DNA from: Saccharina japonica
Taxonomy: Eukaryota; Sar; Phaeophyceae; Laminariales; Laminariaceae
Assembly: GCA_008828725.1 (NCBI GenBank)
Contig: MEHQ01002099.1
Coordinates: 795,963 to 859,962, forward strand
Direction of reading: 5' to 3'
Length of the DNA: 64,000 nt
In this document: positions 24,975-35,821 of the stretch, one piece after another
Layout: the number at the start of each line of letters is the position of its first letter
How positions within the stretch are numbered: position 1 is the stretch's first letter
Made by a program: the position numbers and the translations under genes
Notes under the pieces: model-generated
What the model was told of the DNA's origin: nothing
Seen by the model: the letters and a program-made list of their open reading frames with translations, nothing else
Database searches by the model: none

Positions 24975-25694
24975 AGCTGGGGGTGTATGCAGCAGCCTGT
25001 TCATGTGTCGTGTTCCGTTTTTCAGCATGCAAAGCCCCCCCCCCCCCCCCCCAACGTGCCCCGTCCCGGCATATGTAGAGGGTCTATCCCGGTCATACGA
25101 CTACGGCCAGCACGACAAGACGTACCGCCACCCCCCCCCGCCTCCCCTAGCTGGGGATGAATGTGGCGGTGGCTTGTATTGTCTTCTTTACGAGTAGAGG
25201 TATTCCGTCTCAAAAAAGATGCGTGATGAAATAATTACGCAACGCAATCAACAAATTGCTTGAGGGGGGGGGGGTAGCCTGTCTTGTATTCTTTCGTTTT
25301 CAGCATGCATGCGTGTTCGCCGCCCCCTCCCCCCTGGCTGGGGGGGGGGCGATGGTTGGTGTTCTTCCTTCATAATGCATTTTCGCCCCCCCCCACCCCC
25401 CAGCGCCAACTGTTGTTGTTGGAGGTGTCTCTATTAAGAGTAGGAACGGTGCCCCGTCTCGAAAGGGATGCGTGGTCAATGGTCATACGGTTACGGCCAT
25501 GCATGAATATGAAGTACACCCTCCCCCCCCCCGGCGTGCAGGGGATGTGGCAGTGGCTGGTGTTCTTTCGTTTTTAAGGACGTATATTGTCACCCCGCCC
25601 CGCCCCCCTCTTCGCTGTGGAGATGCGGGGTAGTTTGGGTGTCAGGCGCTTCAGGGGCCCCTTACGGGTAGGCTTCCTGTCCTCATTTCCTCTT

Positions 25695-25991
25695 CTAGCG
25701 TACCTGTACGACGGGCCTCGCACAGCCTCGTACGAGGAGTGGAGCTGTGGGAGTGGGTTTGGAGGAGCCGCATCTTCGATTAGGGTTGTTAGAGTTCGTG
25801 AAATCGATGCCCCCCCCAATCTGGATATTCTCCAGAGTACGAAGACTTCGGTCATGAAATAGTTCATCGGGTATCATAGCACTTCTATTTTCCTCCAAAA
25901 GTCGTTTTTTGGGTGTGGTATATAGCTCCTCAAGTGACCGCCCTTTGAAGGCAAAAACATGGTGCACCTCTATTGTCGTAGCATGCGTCGT
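25695..25991 (-). CDS. Unrecognised open frame in segment D
   Basis: A stop-free frame of about 99 codons without a good ATG start. The peptide includes FKGRSLEELYTTPKKRLLEE and DRSLRTLENIQIGG, which reads more like protein than most frames here. The frame is intact in the second copy at 61552-61848, but the two copies are too alike for that to count as selection. It could be an exon or fossil coding fragment; no domain recognised. Confidence 0.2.
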   Translation of the reverse strand, partial: TTHATTIEVHHVFAFKGRSLEELYTTPKKRLLEENRSAMIPDELFHDRSLRTLENIQIGGGIDFTNSNNPNRRCGSSKPTPTAPLLVRGCARPVVQVR

Positions 25992-26683
25992 TTGTAAGAC
26001 TTATACGCGTACCAGTGCGCTGTTTGTCATCACTTTTACTTTCCAGTCAGGTTCCAGCTCAACTCGTACATACGTAATATATGTATCTAGGAGGTTTTAC
26101 TCTCAGCAACCTTCTGGACCACGCCGTGGTCACAGGTACCGCGTCCCCTTTCCCCCCTGGTATGCACATGCCTTCATGATTTTTATCGTGCATTGGGGAA
26201 TTTCAGCAGCAGTGTTTGCACTGCTCGCCGATTTTCATCGAATGTCAAGGTTGCTAACTCACGCTCTCGCGCCCTCTCCGCTAATCAATTTACATGCAAG
26301 AAAAAGCCCCTACGAGGATGATACGTATGTATAAGTGCACTCGGTGAGGCTTGAGCCCACGAAATCGATGTTAGTAGGCACGAGGACGACCTACCGAAAG
26401 CCATTCGGGGCGACGCCGGCGCAGAAGGCCAAATAGATCAAATTCATTCAAATTCCAAGTGGTATTGTTCCCACAGCGGAAGTGAAAAGCCCTGAAGGCG
26501 CCAATGAACCACACGACTGCGCAGGGTACGTAAGGGGGAGATGGACAATTCGATTTGGCAAAGGCGACGAACCGAGCGCAATACTCGCCAGCGTGTCCAC
26601 AGCTGGGAGGCGGGGGTTGGGGGGGATGCCTTGCCGTTGAGAGCCTGGACTCTAAGGAGAAGAATCGAATGATGAAAGTTTTT

Positions 26684-27170
26684 GGGCATTAGCCAAAAGT
26701 AGGTATACCTACGCACTTTGAGCCATTTATAGGTACACTGTGTAATGTACACCGGAAACGGCTTCCGGGCCCGCCTGATATTGGGCCTGCGCTCCATTGT
26801 ACCTACAAATGGCTCAAAGTGCGCAGGTACACCTATTCTCGGCTACTCAATGTGCGTTTCACCTATTTTTGGCTTCAAATGTACCTATAAATGGCTCGAA
26901 CGATTACTTTATGGCAACTGAAATATAGACAGACGGCCACATCAGATGCCGGGACTGTCAACCAGCCGACCGTACCAGTACAACCACTGACACTGCGGAG
27001 TTGTAACGCATTACCTACAAGCGATAAATCGTATCGCGATCAATGCATACGTATTCAGTACGACACCCCTCCTACGCACACACATATATACGATGCGGAG
27101 AAACAACAACGACGAGTGTTTCCATCCCGTTATGCTGAAAGTATAATATACATACTGTAGTGCAGTATAT
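26684..27170 (+). mobile_element. Mutator-like long-TIR element, truncated at the N
   Basis: Same left end (GGGCATTAGCCAAAA) and interior as the complete element at 62517-63377, but cut off after the left repeat and part of the interior exactly at 27171. The preceding AAAGTTTTT resembles the 9-bp flank of the complete copy. Confidence 0.75.
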
Positions 27171-27171
27171 N
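27171..27171. other. Single ambiguous base at a structural junction
   Basis: The only N in the window. Left of it the sequence matches 63000 and below in direct orientation; right of it the sequence matches 60839 and below in inverted orientation. A poly(G) run follows immediately. Confidence 0.9.
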
Positions 27172-27278
27172 GCGGGGGGGGGGGGGGGTAGTCCTGTGTT
27201 GCTTGCCTTTGTCATTTGGCCATTGATTGGCCACGCATCCCTTTCGAGACGGAGCAATTAGTTGGTAGGGGGGGGGGG

Positions 27279-28017
27279 GTGTAAGGGACGCTAGGTATAA
27301 GAGGACAGGGTATCCCTAGCCAGGTCAGCCTATGGAACGGGTACTCGTTGGTACTCACGTGTGTTGTTTGCGTAGAGATAGAAGAAGAGCAGGTTTATTC
27401 CGTTTTCGCGTGATGAACGACTGAGAAGGCAGGTGAGATGGCTAAAAGCCATCGGGAACCATCCCTGGTTCCCACCTAAGATACCGCCTTCCAAGTACTA
27501 CCAATACGATTATTATACCTGATACCAGGTATTTACCAAACGTTTCCACATCATGCCAGCAGTACCATAACAGTGCCCCACAGAAAACATACAACAAGTC
27601 CGAAGTATTTTTCGCCTATATACTGCTGAAGCATAGACTAACCCCCTATTTTCTCTGTTAACGTTGGACATCGAAACACGTGGGATGGGTATCATGGATC
27701 ATGGAGGGAGGGGAGCGTAGCCGGTGACCTTGATCCTCGCTCCGAGCCCCTTTTGCAAAACGTGCCCGGCCGGGTCTTTGCACGGTCCTCTCCGTCGTTC
27801 CCTCGTCCTTCCTTTGAACAGAGATCAGATATATGATCAGATTATGGGGAAACGTGGAACAAGGTTATATACGGTCTGACATTCGACTATACAGGGGTCA
27901 GTCAGTACCGGGAACAGAGGTGTAAACGCCCCGCGAGAACAACGAAATAACGCCTTAACATTATATAATACCACTTACTACCTGCTTAAAATAAAACATT
28001 ACGTATATACAGTAGTA
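27279..28017. other. Intergenic in left arm
   Basis: No gene recognised. Contains the hairpin GGGAACCATCCCTGGTTCCC near 27450 and TACCAGGTA words near 27520. Confidence 0.4.
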
Positions 28018-28184
28018 CAGGACACCTAACTAACAAGAAACAGGAAACATTGTCCAGGCTGGGTTTCTTATTTGAGAGAGGGTGCTTTCTACACTAATTT
28101 CAAGATAACGACTCCCGAAATTATTATTTTCCTCTAAATCTCAGCCTGGCTTTCTTATTAGCCTGTTTCTTATCAGGTGTCTTG
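28018..28184. mobile_element. Foldback MITE with GACACCT ends
   Basis: About 167 bp with inverted ends of the type AGGACACCT and AAGAAACAGGAAA, inner arms CCAGGCTGG and a centre ACTAATTTCAAGATAACGA. Relatives at about 34984-35152, 40626-40794, 52763-52931 and the mirror copy 59724-59890 make it a family. Confidence 0.7.
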
Positions 28185-28639
28185 TGCTGTACGTACTATA
28201 TATCATACGTAATCTCAGGTATTATCATATTATACTTTATCAATACGAAGACGTCTCCTCAGATGTGAAATAGAGGACATACTTTTATTGTGTTGCTATC
28301 TATCAATAGTCGAAACCATCGTTCGTTGCAAGCTCAAGCCTCGTGGGATACCTCTCGATCAAACATTTACCGGTCAACTGCTCAACACGGCAAGGCAAAA
28401 GAAGAGGAGATGGGAGATACTATTAATAGGCGGGCAGCAGAAGAACAGAAAAAATCGTAATCACTGAACAACAACAGCAAAGTCGAGAGCCTATTATCAA
28501 AATCGACACTTGATATTCATAGTAGTTATCTGTGGCATGCCTGGTACACACCCTTGTGAGAGGCAAGATTGAATTGCTGTCATCATCTGCGTGAGGCGTT
28601 GGATTCGCAAGATCTCTAAAAAAATAAATCGGAAACAAA

Positions 28640-28694
28640 ATAGAGATCACAATGATCTCTATCTACTAAATAGAGATCACCACATGATCTCTAT
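28640..28694. repeat. Two tandem short hairpins
   Basis: ATAGAGATCA and its complement occur twice in succession with 3- and 5-base loops (28640-28662, 28670-28694). The mirror copy is at 59214-59268. Confidence 0.7.
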
Positions 28695-28748
28695 TGAATT
28701 TCAGATTTTGGAGATTAAACTATACTACTGGTACCAGGTATATATTAA

Positions 28749-28828
28749 CCCCTTAAGAACCGGTCCCTCGTTTATGGAGACAAACTACTTGAAATTAGTG
28801 TGGGATAACTTTTGCAGTTCTGAAAGGG
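28749..28828. mobile_element. piggyBac-like MITE
   Basis: 80 bp between TTAA tetranucleotides (28745-28748, 28829-28832), with CCCCTTAAGAACCGG at one end and the complement of CCCTTTCAGAACTGC at the other. A TTAA target and CCCTTT-type ends are the piggyBac pattern. Mirror copy at 59080-59159. Confidence 0.7.
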
Positions 28829-29042
28829 TTAAATGTCGAAGTATCTCTTCTTCGTTCTTCGGATGTGCGGAGAGCGGAGAAGACGTATAATACGGTATTG
28901 AGATTGTGGAGATTTTTTTTGTTGTTTGTGTGTTGTGTGGGTCACAAGTCACAAGCACTCGTCTCCTCGGGGTCGACAGCGGAGTGAGTCATACTATTAA
29001 CAGTAGCAGTCAAACACAAACTACGAAAGATATATTCGGATA

Positions 29043-29066
29043 CTGCTGCTGCTGCTGCTGCTGCTG
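29043..29066 (+). repeat. (CTG)8 microsatellite
   Basis: Eight CTG units, mirrored as (CAG)8 at 58842-58865. It is the same length in both arms, unlike the ACT tract. Confidence 0.9.
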
Positions 29067-29269
29067 CAACATATCGTACCAGCTATTCATATTATAAAAT
29101 CTACCGGTAATGAATACCACCCGGCACTGGTATAACACGGCACGACTATTACTACTACTTACTACTGCTGCGCTGTGGCTGAGAGCACCATCAAAATTCC
29201 GGCCACAGCACAGTTTAGCAGTCAGTGTGACGCATGATGAGCTTCAATAACGCTGATTTAACGATTTAA

Positions 29270-29358
29270 CCGTTATAGGACTGGAGTCCCGTTTTGGGGA
29301 CAAATTACTTAGAATTAGAGGGGTTTGTCCCCAAAACGGGACTGCAGTCCTAAAAGGG
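29270..29358. mobile_element. piggyBac-like MITE, nearly perfect palindrome
   Basis: 89 bp between TTAA (29266-29269, 29359-29362). The arms carry TAGGACTGGAGTCCCGTTTT and its partner, around the centre ACAAATTACTTAGAATTAG. Mirror copy at 58550-58638; decayed relatives at 1825-1910, 6564-6612 and 42985-43060. Confidence 0.8.
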
Positions 29359-29738
29359 TTAACCAGAAACATTTTGCCAGAAAGAAGAAACCTCAATATT
29401 AATATGTAGCAATAATAGCAGTTAGTGTAGAGTACACCGAAGCTCCTGCGCCCGAAGTCTAACTAACCCACTTCCAGCTCAACACCGATGTGCTCATCAT
29501 GATATTATATTTATATGTATGATGCGAACACTTATTATAATGTTCACCATGCTAACAATGTTTACTAGATTATATAAGAAATAAAATCACAATCCAAGAA
29601 GAAACAGTAAGTATATAGTAGTCGAGGGAGCGAGGAGGGGGAAGAGGGAGGAGGGAGGAGGAAGGACGCACGATGGACGAGTTCTAGTTCTTGTCTCCTG
29701 CTATCGACCCCGTCCCATCATTCTACATGCAATATACA

Positions 29739-29814
29739 ACTCTGTCCCGAAATATAAGCACACTTTATATAATAAAAATGTAATCAAATAGTGCTTATAT
29801 TTCTGGACAGAGTT
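29739..29814. mobile_element. Stowaway-like MITE
   Basis: AACTCTGTCCCGAAATATAA and its inverted partner, 76 bp in all. Same family as 21355-21437; mirror copy at 58094-58169. Confidence 0.75.
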
Positions 29815-30076
29815 TCAGCATGGATGTCTGCAGCGGGTCTCTTCTGTGGTACCAGTATACAATAAATACAATAATCCTCACTCATAGGGAGATTGGTATC
29901 CCGGGTGGCTGTGCGGTCAATACAGCTCAGAGGAGGGGTATACAGCATGCAGTATGGGTACGCATGGGGATTGTTATTGTTCTGGGAACTGAATAAAGCG
30001 AAAACTACCCAAAAAACTAAACATAAACGCCTCGGGCGGCCGGTGGCGCCCCATTACCAGCCGGGGGGGGGCGGGG

Positions 30077-31273
30077 GGGCCCGTCGAAAAACTCGAGTTT
30101 TTCGACGGGATTCGTGGATTGGATTTCTCAATCGAAAAAGCTCTTTTTCAACTGTATAAGAAAGCCCGATTGTGACTCCAATCGGAAACCGGCTTTTTCG
30201 ATCCACGTATCCGACTGCATAAGAATTAGCCTAATGGATCCTGAAGTTCCTATGTATATGATCTGTCCTTGTCACCTGTCAGCCCCTTGCAGCCTCCTCA
30301 CAACAGATAATACTTCAGTATACTTTAACACTCTATTAATGGTCGTCGTATTAAGAGTCGAATAACCACGAGCTTCTTATCTTGTCGTATACTGGTACGT
30401 AGTACATAGTCGCGAGCATTCTGATTCCGCGTTCTACCTACTATGGATAAAAACATAAAAACGATTATATATGATACATATGATACGAGAGGTATAATAT
30501 TTACGTCTGTCTGTGTACCAATTACAGCATAAATAGTAATAGAACACGACCAGGATTTTGGCAGATCACCCCCCCCCCCCCCCCTTGGAGAGGGGTTCAC
30601 GCCGGAGGCGCCCTGCCGGAGGCACGTTATTACGCGATTTTCCTTCAGGTTCACCAGAAAAAAAAAAGTTGATTTTGGGCCGGATGGATGCTGCTGCTCT
30701 ACTGCTTGGTCTGTTTTCTCTTCTTCTCATGCGCACGTTTGGGGGAGTTTCCGTTGTAGCACTGTATGAGGCGTTTTACTGGGACGTACGAAGTAGTATA
30801 ATTCGTAAATGATCAAAATATCCTGGAATCCTGGCACTTCCTCAGCCCGGAGAGATGCGCTTCCAGAACCAGTGTACTGCCAGTAGTAGATAGATACTGG
30901 TTCAGCACCGAGCCCTAAAATATGGGGTAACATGGATGGAACTTGTTTGGTTCGGGTACATTACATAAAAGAGTACTTGGTACGAGATAGTCTGGCTGAG
31001 GTTGAATTCCCATTCGAGAGAGACACTACTGAAGTATTATCTGTTGTGAGGAGGCTGCAAGGGGCTGACAGGTGACAAGGACAGATCATATACATAGGAA
31101 CTTCAGGATCCATTAGGCTAATTCTTATGCAGTCGGATACGTAGATCGAAAAAGCCGGTTTCCGATTGGAGACACAATCGGGCTTTCTTATACAGTTGAA
31201 AAAGAGCTTTTTCGATTGAGAAATCCAATCCACGAATCCCGTCGAAAAACTCGAGTTTTTGAGTTTTTCGACG
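30077..31273. mobile_element. Long-TIR element with palindromic ends
   Basis: About 240-bp terminal repeats (30077-30320 and about 31028-31272, inverted) enclose about 700 bp. Each end carries the palindrome CGTCGAAAAACTCGAGTTTT and its completion. At the right end the palindrome is slightly enlarged and followed by a further 30 bp of the terminal sequence. A (C)18 run and a TTTTTTT tract lie inside. No transposase recognised; family unknown. Mirror copy at about 56635-57831. Confidence 0.65.
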
Positions 31274-31653
31274 GGATTCGTGGATTGGATTTCTCAATCG
31301 GAATTTTGTTTTGAAGCTCACCGCAGCTCTCTTCACTCCTCCAAACACACGGCGGTCACACCACGCAGCGGCAGCCTAAACACCTCTCCGATGCTGGGTT
31401 GACTGCTCTACTGCTGCTGCTCGCAGCGCAGCACCTCCTAGAACCCGCGAGCAGGACACGAAGCAGTTTTCAATTATCGTATCAACCGCCCCCAGGAAGA
31501 GCACAAGAAAATGCAAAATCGATCCGATTGATGATAGGGAAGGCATGCAGACACACTCCGTCGAATTTATACGTAGTGGATCGCAAACCGGGTTTTTCGC
31601 TCTAAATCCGACGCCATAAGAATCAGCCTTATTATACTGAAGTTATCGTAGTA

Positions 31654-31775
31654 CGGGGGGCCATAGTAAACAGAACCTACGGCAAAGACAAAAACCCATG
31701 TATTTACGTATTTACCTAGTTTTACTATTACTAACAACATTTGGTCCTATTTACTAGTGTTTACTATGGCACCCA
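31654..31775. mobile_element. MITE with TA flanks, CGGGGG family
   Basis: Ends CGGGGGGCCATAGTAAACAG and the partner of CACTAGTAAATAGGACC, between TA dinucleotides. Mirror copy at 56133-56254. The stretch just before (31500-31625) ends GCCATAAGAATCAGCCTTA, a word shared with the 30077-31273 element. Confidence 0.65.
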
Positions 31776-32029
31776 TAATAAGTGGGGAACGCGCTCTTTC
31801 CTAACAATAAATCCAGCGTTAACCAGCACTACTTCTGCACTCTACCTAAAACATGGAAAAATAGGTGTCCAGCACGCGAGTGTGCACAAGCAAGCACCAG
31901 CACCGCTGCGTATCGCGCGCACATTAAAATTGCAAATTACTGACGGGAGTCTCTGCGAACTGTTTGCAGTCCACACTGCACACCTTGCTATGGTACACCA
32001 GGTATATCATATTAATAGTACAGCCAGTG

Positions 32030-32169
32030 GGGGTCCCCCAATAAGGCGGTCAAAATCGCTTGGCGCGACTGGGGAATAACACTCATAACCTGGAATGAAC
32101 AAGGCGGCTTCCCTCTATAAGGCGGTCATATTGCTCTGCTGGCACACCACCGCCTTATTGGGGGACCCC
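32030..32169. mobile_element. MITE with GGGGTCCCCC ends
   Basis: Perfect 21-bp terminal repeats beginning GGGGTCCCCCAATAAGGCGG. A second AAGGCGGTCA word lies inside. No clear target duplication, so the superfamily is open. Mirror copy at 55739-55878. Confidence 0.7.
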
Positions 32170-32968
32170 TGCTGTAAGAACAATCGCCCGACAGCAGCAC
32201 CAGCAATGCATGAGATCACAAGATCCTCCTTGGCTTCTGAATCTGTTGCTCAATTTTTCTCAAGACATAAATAAACACCCCACTATCTTACCTTTGGTCT
32301 AAGCATAATACACTATTGCTGTACCTACCAAGCACAAACTATAATACCAACACTTCACGGAACAGAACGGCTGTTGGTGTGCGAACTACGACGTACGCGG
32401 AGGCGTGTAGGTATATAATCAGATGATTGCACAGGATTGCAACAGCATTTTTGAAAACCTCGTTCACCTCGGACAGATCATGATCTATCTACAGCAGCAG
32501 TACTACAGTCAGTAGTAGATCATCTATTACGTGATAGTTCCTCACCCGCCGTTGCGAGACGCGGGATCTGCACACAAGTACAGCTCCACTCCAACTCGGG
32601 AAACATGTGCTAGATCATGCAGATTATACGGGGCTCACACGATAACAGGGTAGATTGTACGAACGAGATCGGGAATAGATCTTGCTTTGAAAGATCTAGA
32701 TCAAGTAGCTACGAAGAGGAACTGATGATCTGTGCGAGAGGTGTACCTATCTCGCTCGCGACAGCGCCGAAAAGCTGTTTTTCAAAATCAATTGGAAACG
32801 AAAAGGCTCCCAAGATACCGATACCAAAATAAAATACGAACACAAAAATCATTCAAGACAAGACAGAAAATCAAAAGCAGTACGTAAAACAATCACAAAA
32901 GCAGGCAAAGTACAATTTGTACAAGCGCCATCTCTGGCCTTGCTGTCTGTTTCTTTCGGGATTTGGGT
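32170..32968. other. Intergenic before H2B
   Basis: No gene recognised. Contains GATC-rich words (AGATCTAGATC near 32692) and a CAGCAGTAGTAC-type tract near 32495. Confidence 0.4.
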
Positions 32969-32985
32969 GGTGTTGAGTAAACACC
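32969..32985 (-). terminator. Histone 3' stem-loop of H2B
   Basis: On the - strand GGTGTTTACTCAACACC with upstream CCAACCT and downstream ACCC, 90 nt after the H2B stop. Confidence 0.85.
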
Positions 32986-33075
32986 AGGTTGGTTGGAAGG
33001 GCGGCTTCAGGGCACGCCTGAGCAGCTGACTCGCCTTCTTGTCGAATCGTCGGGGATTGATGTCGCTTGCTTGCT

Positions 33076-33435
33076 TTAGGCGGAGTAAGACGAGGTGAAC
33101 TTGGTCACGGCCTTGGTGCCCTCAGACACGGCGTGCTTGGCCAGCTCTCCGGGGAGCATGAGGCGCACCGCCGTCTGCACCTCGCGCGAGGAGAGGGTCG
33201 CCTTCTTGTTGTAGCGGGTCAGCTTTCCGGACTCGCCGGCCACGCGCTCGAACACGTCGTTGATGAACGAGTTCATGATGGACATTCCGCGCTTGGAGAT
33301 ACCGGTGTCGGGGTGTACCTGCTTGAGCACCTTGTAGATGTACGAGGAGTAAGACTCGGTCCTCTTGTTCTTCCTCTTCTTGTCTCCGGCCTTCTTGGGG
33401 GCCTTGGCGGACTTCTTAGAGGGGGTCTTAGCCAT
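33076..33435 (-). CDS. Histone H2B, left copy
   Basis: Core histone H2B, which dimerises with H2A. It has 119 residues: a short basic tail [20 protein letters not shown], then [40 protein letters not shown], the [20 protein letters not shown] helix and a C terminus [14 protein letters not shown]. The ATG at 33435 is chosen because it gives the standard tail; the frame stays open 22 codons upstream, but that part is leader. The gene is intronless, with a stem-loop downstream. It is divergent from H2A with 376 bp between the ATGs. The mirror copy at 54473-54832 encodes the same protein. Confidence 0.98.
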   Translation of the reverse strand: MAKTPSKKSAKAPKKAGDKKRKNKRTESYSSYIYKVLKQVHPDTGISKRGMSIMNSFINDVFERVAGESGKLTRYNKKATLSSREVQTAVRLMLPGELAKHAVSEGTKAVTKFTSSYSA

Positions 33436-33811
33436 CTTGCTTGTTTGGGGTGGAGTGAGAAGAGAGCAGGAGAGTGCTGTGGGTGGAAAGTTGTGGGGCA
33501 CAGAGGGCCTTCAGCGGGTCCTGGACGGGCGAAAACAATAGCGTTATAGTATTCCGAGGCGTTTATAGCGGTTGTTCCTCTTCGTCCATCACTTTTTAGG
33601 TTCGACCAATGGTTAGTGTTTGGTGAGTTTTGAGCCAATCATCACGGCGAAATGGGTTTGGTAACGCTATTTTTCAAAGTCGAAACCCGTCGAGCGGCGT
33701 GGCAAGCAGAATCGAGTCTCCTCGCCTCGACATCTCTCCACCCTACCGAAGTCACTATTCTCTACACCCCTTTTTCGAGCTCTCTTTCGTCGCTTACAAC
33801 CCTACGCAACC
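33436..33811. promoter_or_regulatory. Divergent H2B/H2A promoter, left copy
   Basis: 376 bp with CCAAT at 33606-33610 and 33635-33639. A TATAAA lies on the H2B strand (33562-33567), about 125 nt before its ATG. The 10-mer AATAGCGTTA (33537-33546) returns exactly inverted as TAACGCTATT (33662-33671), one toward each gene. These are candidates for coordinated cell-cycle control; function is inferred from position. Confidence 0.6.
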
Positions 33812-34186
33812 ATGTCCGGAAAAGGAAAGGGAGGCCGAGGTGACGCCAAGAAGTCCACCACCAGGTCCGCCAAGGCTGGACTCCAGTTCCCCGTGGGGCG
33901 TGTGGGCCGTTTCCTGAAGGCTGGCAAGTACGCCCAGCGCGTGGGCGCCGGTGCCCCCGTTTACCTGGCCGCTGTGCTGGAGTACCTGACCGCTGAGGTG
34001 CTCGAGCTGGCCGGTAACGCCGCCCGCGACAACAAGAAGGCTCGCATCATCCCCCGCCACATCCAGCTGGCTGTGCGCAACGACGAGGAGCTGAACAAGC
34101 TGCTCGGCGAGGTGACCATCGCGTCCGGCGGTGTGCTGCCCAACATCCACGCCGTCCTCCTCCCCAAGAAGGTCGTGAAGAAGTAA
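33812..34186 (+). CDS. Histone H2A, left copy
   Basis: Core histone H2A, 124 residues. Tail [20 protein letters not shown], then [20 protein letters not shown], the [20 protein letters not shown] helix, the [20 protein letters not shown] acidic-patch region and a C terminus ending [10 protein letters not shown]. There is no SQ(E/D) tail, so it is a canonical H2A and not H2A.X. It is intronless and the ATG is fixed by the tail. Residue 54 is alanine here but valine in the mirror copy. A stem-loop lies 143 nt downstream. Confidence 0.98.
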   Translation: MSGKGKGGRGDAKKSTTRSAKAGLQFPVGRVGRFLKAGKYAQRVGAGAPVYLAAVLEYLTAEVLELAGNAARDNKKARIIPRHIQLAVRNDEELNKLLGEVTIASGGVLPNIHAVLLPKKVVKK

Positions 34187-34328
34187 AGCGGCCAACGCCT
34201 ACTACGACACCTACTTCTACTACTACTGACACTACTACTACTACTACTGCTGCTGTGCCTCGATTCATCCGAGCTGCATGCTCAAGCTTTTAACCAGTTC
34301 TTCTGGCTGAAGGCATCACAACCAACCT

Positions 34329-34345
34329 GGTGTTTACTCAACACC
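34329..34345 (+). terminator. Histone 3' stem-loop of H2A
   Basis: GGTGTTTACTCAACACC with CCAACCT before and ACCC after, 143 nt past the H2A stop. This is further than in the other genes because a CTACTAC-rich leader to the hairpin intervenes. Confidence 0.85.
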
Positions 34346-34852
34346 ACCCTTATACAAAAGAGAGCTTGCTGAGCGTTGAGTTGAAGTACGGGTACTTTCT
34401 ACCTGATGACTGGTATGGAATTGCGGTGCGCACAATGAACTATTAATAGCTGATGTACTACAGGTGAGCTCGGAACCGCGGCGTACCTGTGGCACTCGCT
34501 TGCTGTGTCTTCCAGGAGTCAGGCGGGAGGAACTGCTACTGTTACGGCGCTTGTGGAAAGCTCACGCATGAGGAAGTACCCAGGTATGCGTAGGTACAAG
34601 ACGTTTCCTGTTTCCTTGTCAATGCTTGCCAGGTGTAGGCTTGATCGTCTGACTCTCGTACGTCGTGCATATATACGACATCTATCTTTACATTTCATTT
34701 TTGTGTTCTAGAGTGCCCCACTGCTGCTTGCTGCTGCTGTGTTTTCCAACGGTTTAAAATTTGAAATCGGCACGTAGTTTTGCTGCTGTGCTGCCCCATT
34801 TTTCCATTATTCTGCATCTCGATACAGAAGGCGACAGCGTACGATCGTACGA

Positions 34853-35265
34853 TAAGTCTGGTATTTCTGATGCATGGTACTCGGTACATATTAATAGCTC
34901 TCCTTGGCCGTACGATGGACGAGGGCTTGGTAGTCCAGGTTAGTTCAGGTCTCTTTTGAAATATCATAGCGAGTACAGCAGTAAAGGACACCTACAGCAG
35001 TAATAAGAAACAGGAAATCTGGTCCAGGCTGGATTTCTTATTTGAGAGGGTGCTTTCTACACTAATTTCAAGATAACGAATCTCGAATTTCTTATTTTCC
35101 TCTAAATCTCAGCCTGGCTTTCTCATCAGCCTGTTTCTTATTTCATGTCCTGTACTACTACAGTAGTAACTAAGCAGTGGAACTACTGCAGTAGTAACTC
35201 AGCAGTGGAACTACTACAAGAGTAGTAACTCAGCAGTGGAACTACAAAATACTACTACTACTACT

Positions 35266-35334
<69 letters not shown>

Positions 35335-35821
35335 TACTACTTCTACTACTACTACTACTATTAATACTACTGCTGGAGGTCGTTAAAAAATACAGTCAAT
35401 GCAGCACCCGACTGCCTACGTTCGTACGTCTTATCGTTGTTTCCGAGTATATCATACCGACGTAACGGTTCCCGGTCACTGCCGCAATCACGTCACGTCG
35501 AGCGCGCCATCCGTTTTTGCGTTTTGGCCATCAGGTGACCATTTCCCTATCCCTTATCCCCTCTTCAGTAAGAACCTTAAGATAGTACTTTTAGAAACCT
35601 CACGGATTTTCAACAGCCACGACGTTTATGTTTGATGAACCATAAACCACTCGTACAAGTAGAAGCATGTATATGTACGTACATATGATATGTGCGTCAG
35701 AGGTAAGACGTCGGAGTTATCCTCGAGAAACCTCACCCAATGCCCCATTCTCTTCCCAGAAAAAATAACCCTTACTCGTATACCCAGGGTATACCTGTTA
35801 TAGACTACGTACAGCAGTACC
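34853..35821 (+). repeat. Direct repeat A, first copy
   Basis: About 970 bp repeated at 40494-41463 in the same orientation and once, inverted, in the right arm at 52171-53062. It includes a foldback MITE (34984-35152) and a long (ACT)n tract (about 35253-35360). Confidence 0.9.

Larger units (their letters stand above)
24975..27170 (+). repeat. Segment D (direct copy of 60841-63000)
   Basis: Nearly identical to 60841-63000 in the same orientation, diverging mostly in C-run length and in about 26400-26700. It contains two poly(C) modules (25061-25140, 25450-25530) and the start of a long-TIR Mutator-like element, and stops at the N. Confidence 0.9.

Noticed and set aside
33436-33501. N-terminal extension of H2B starting [12 protein letters not shown] (and the matching one in the right copy)
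   Set aside because: The conserved H2B tail starts at the internal ATG; the extension is 5' leader in frame.
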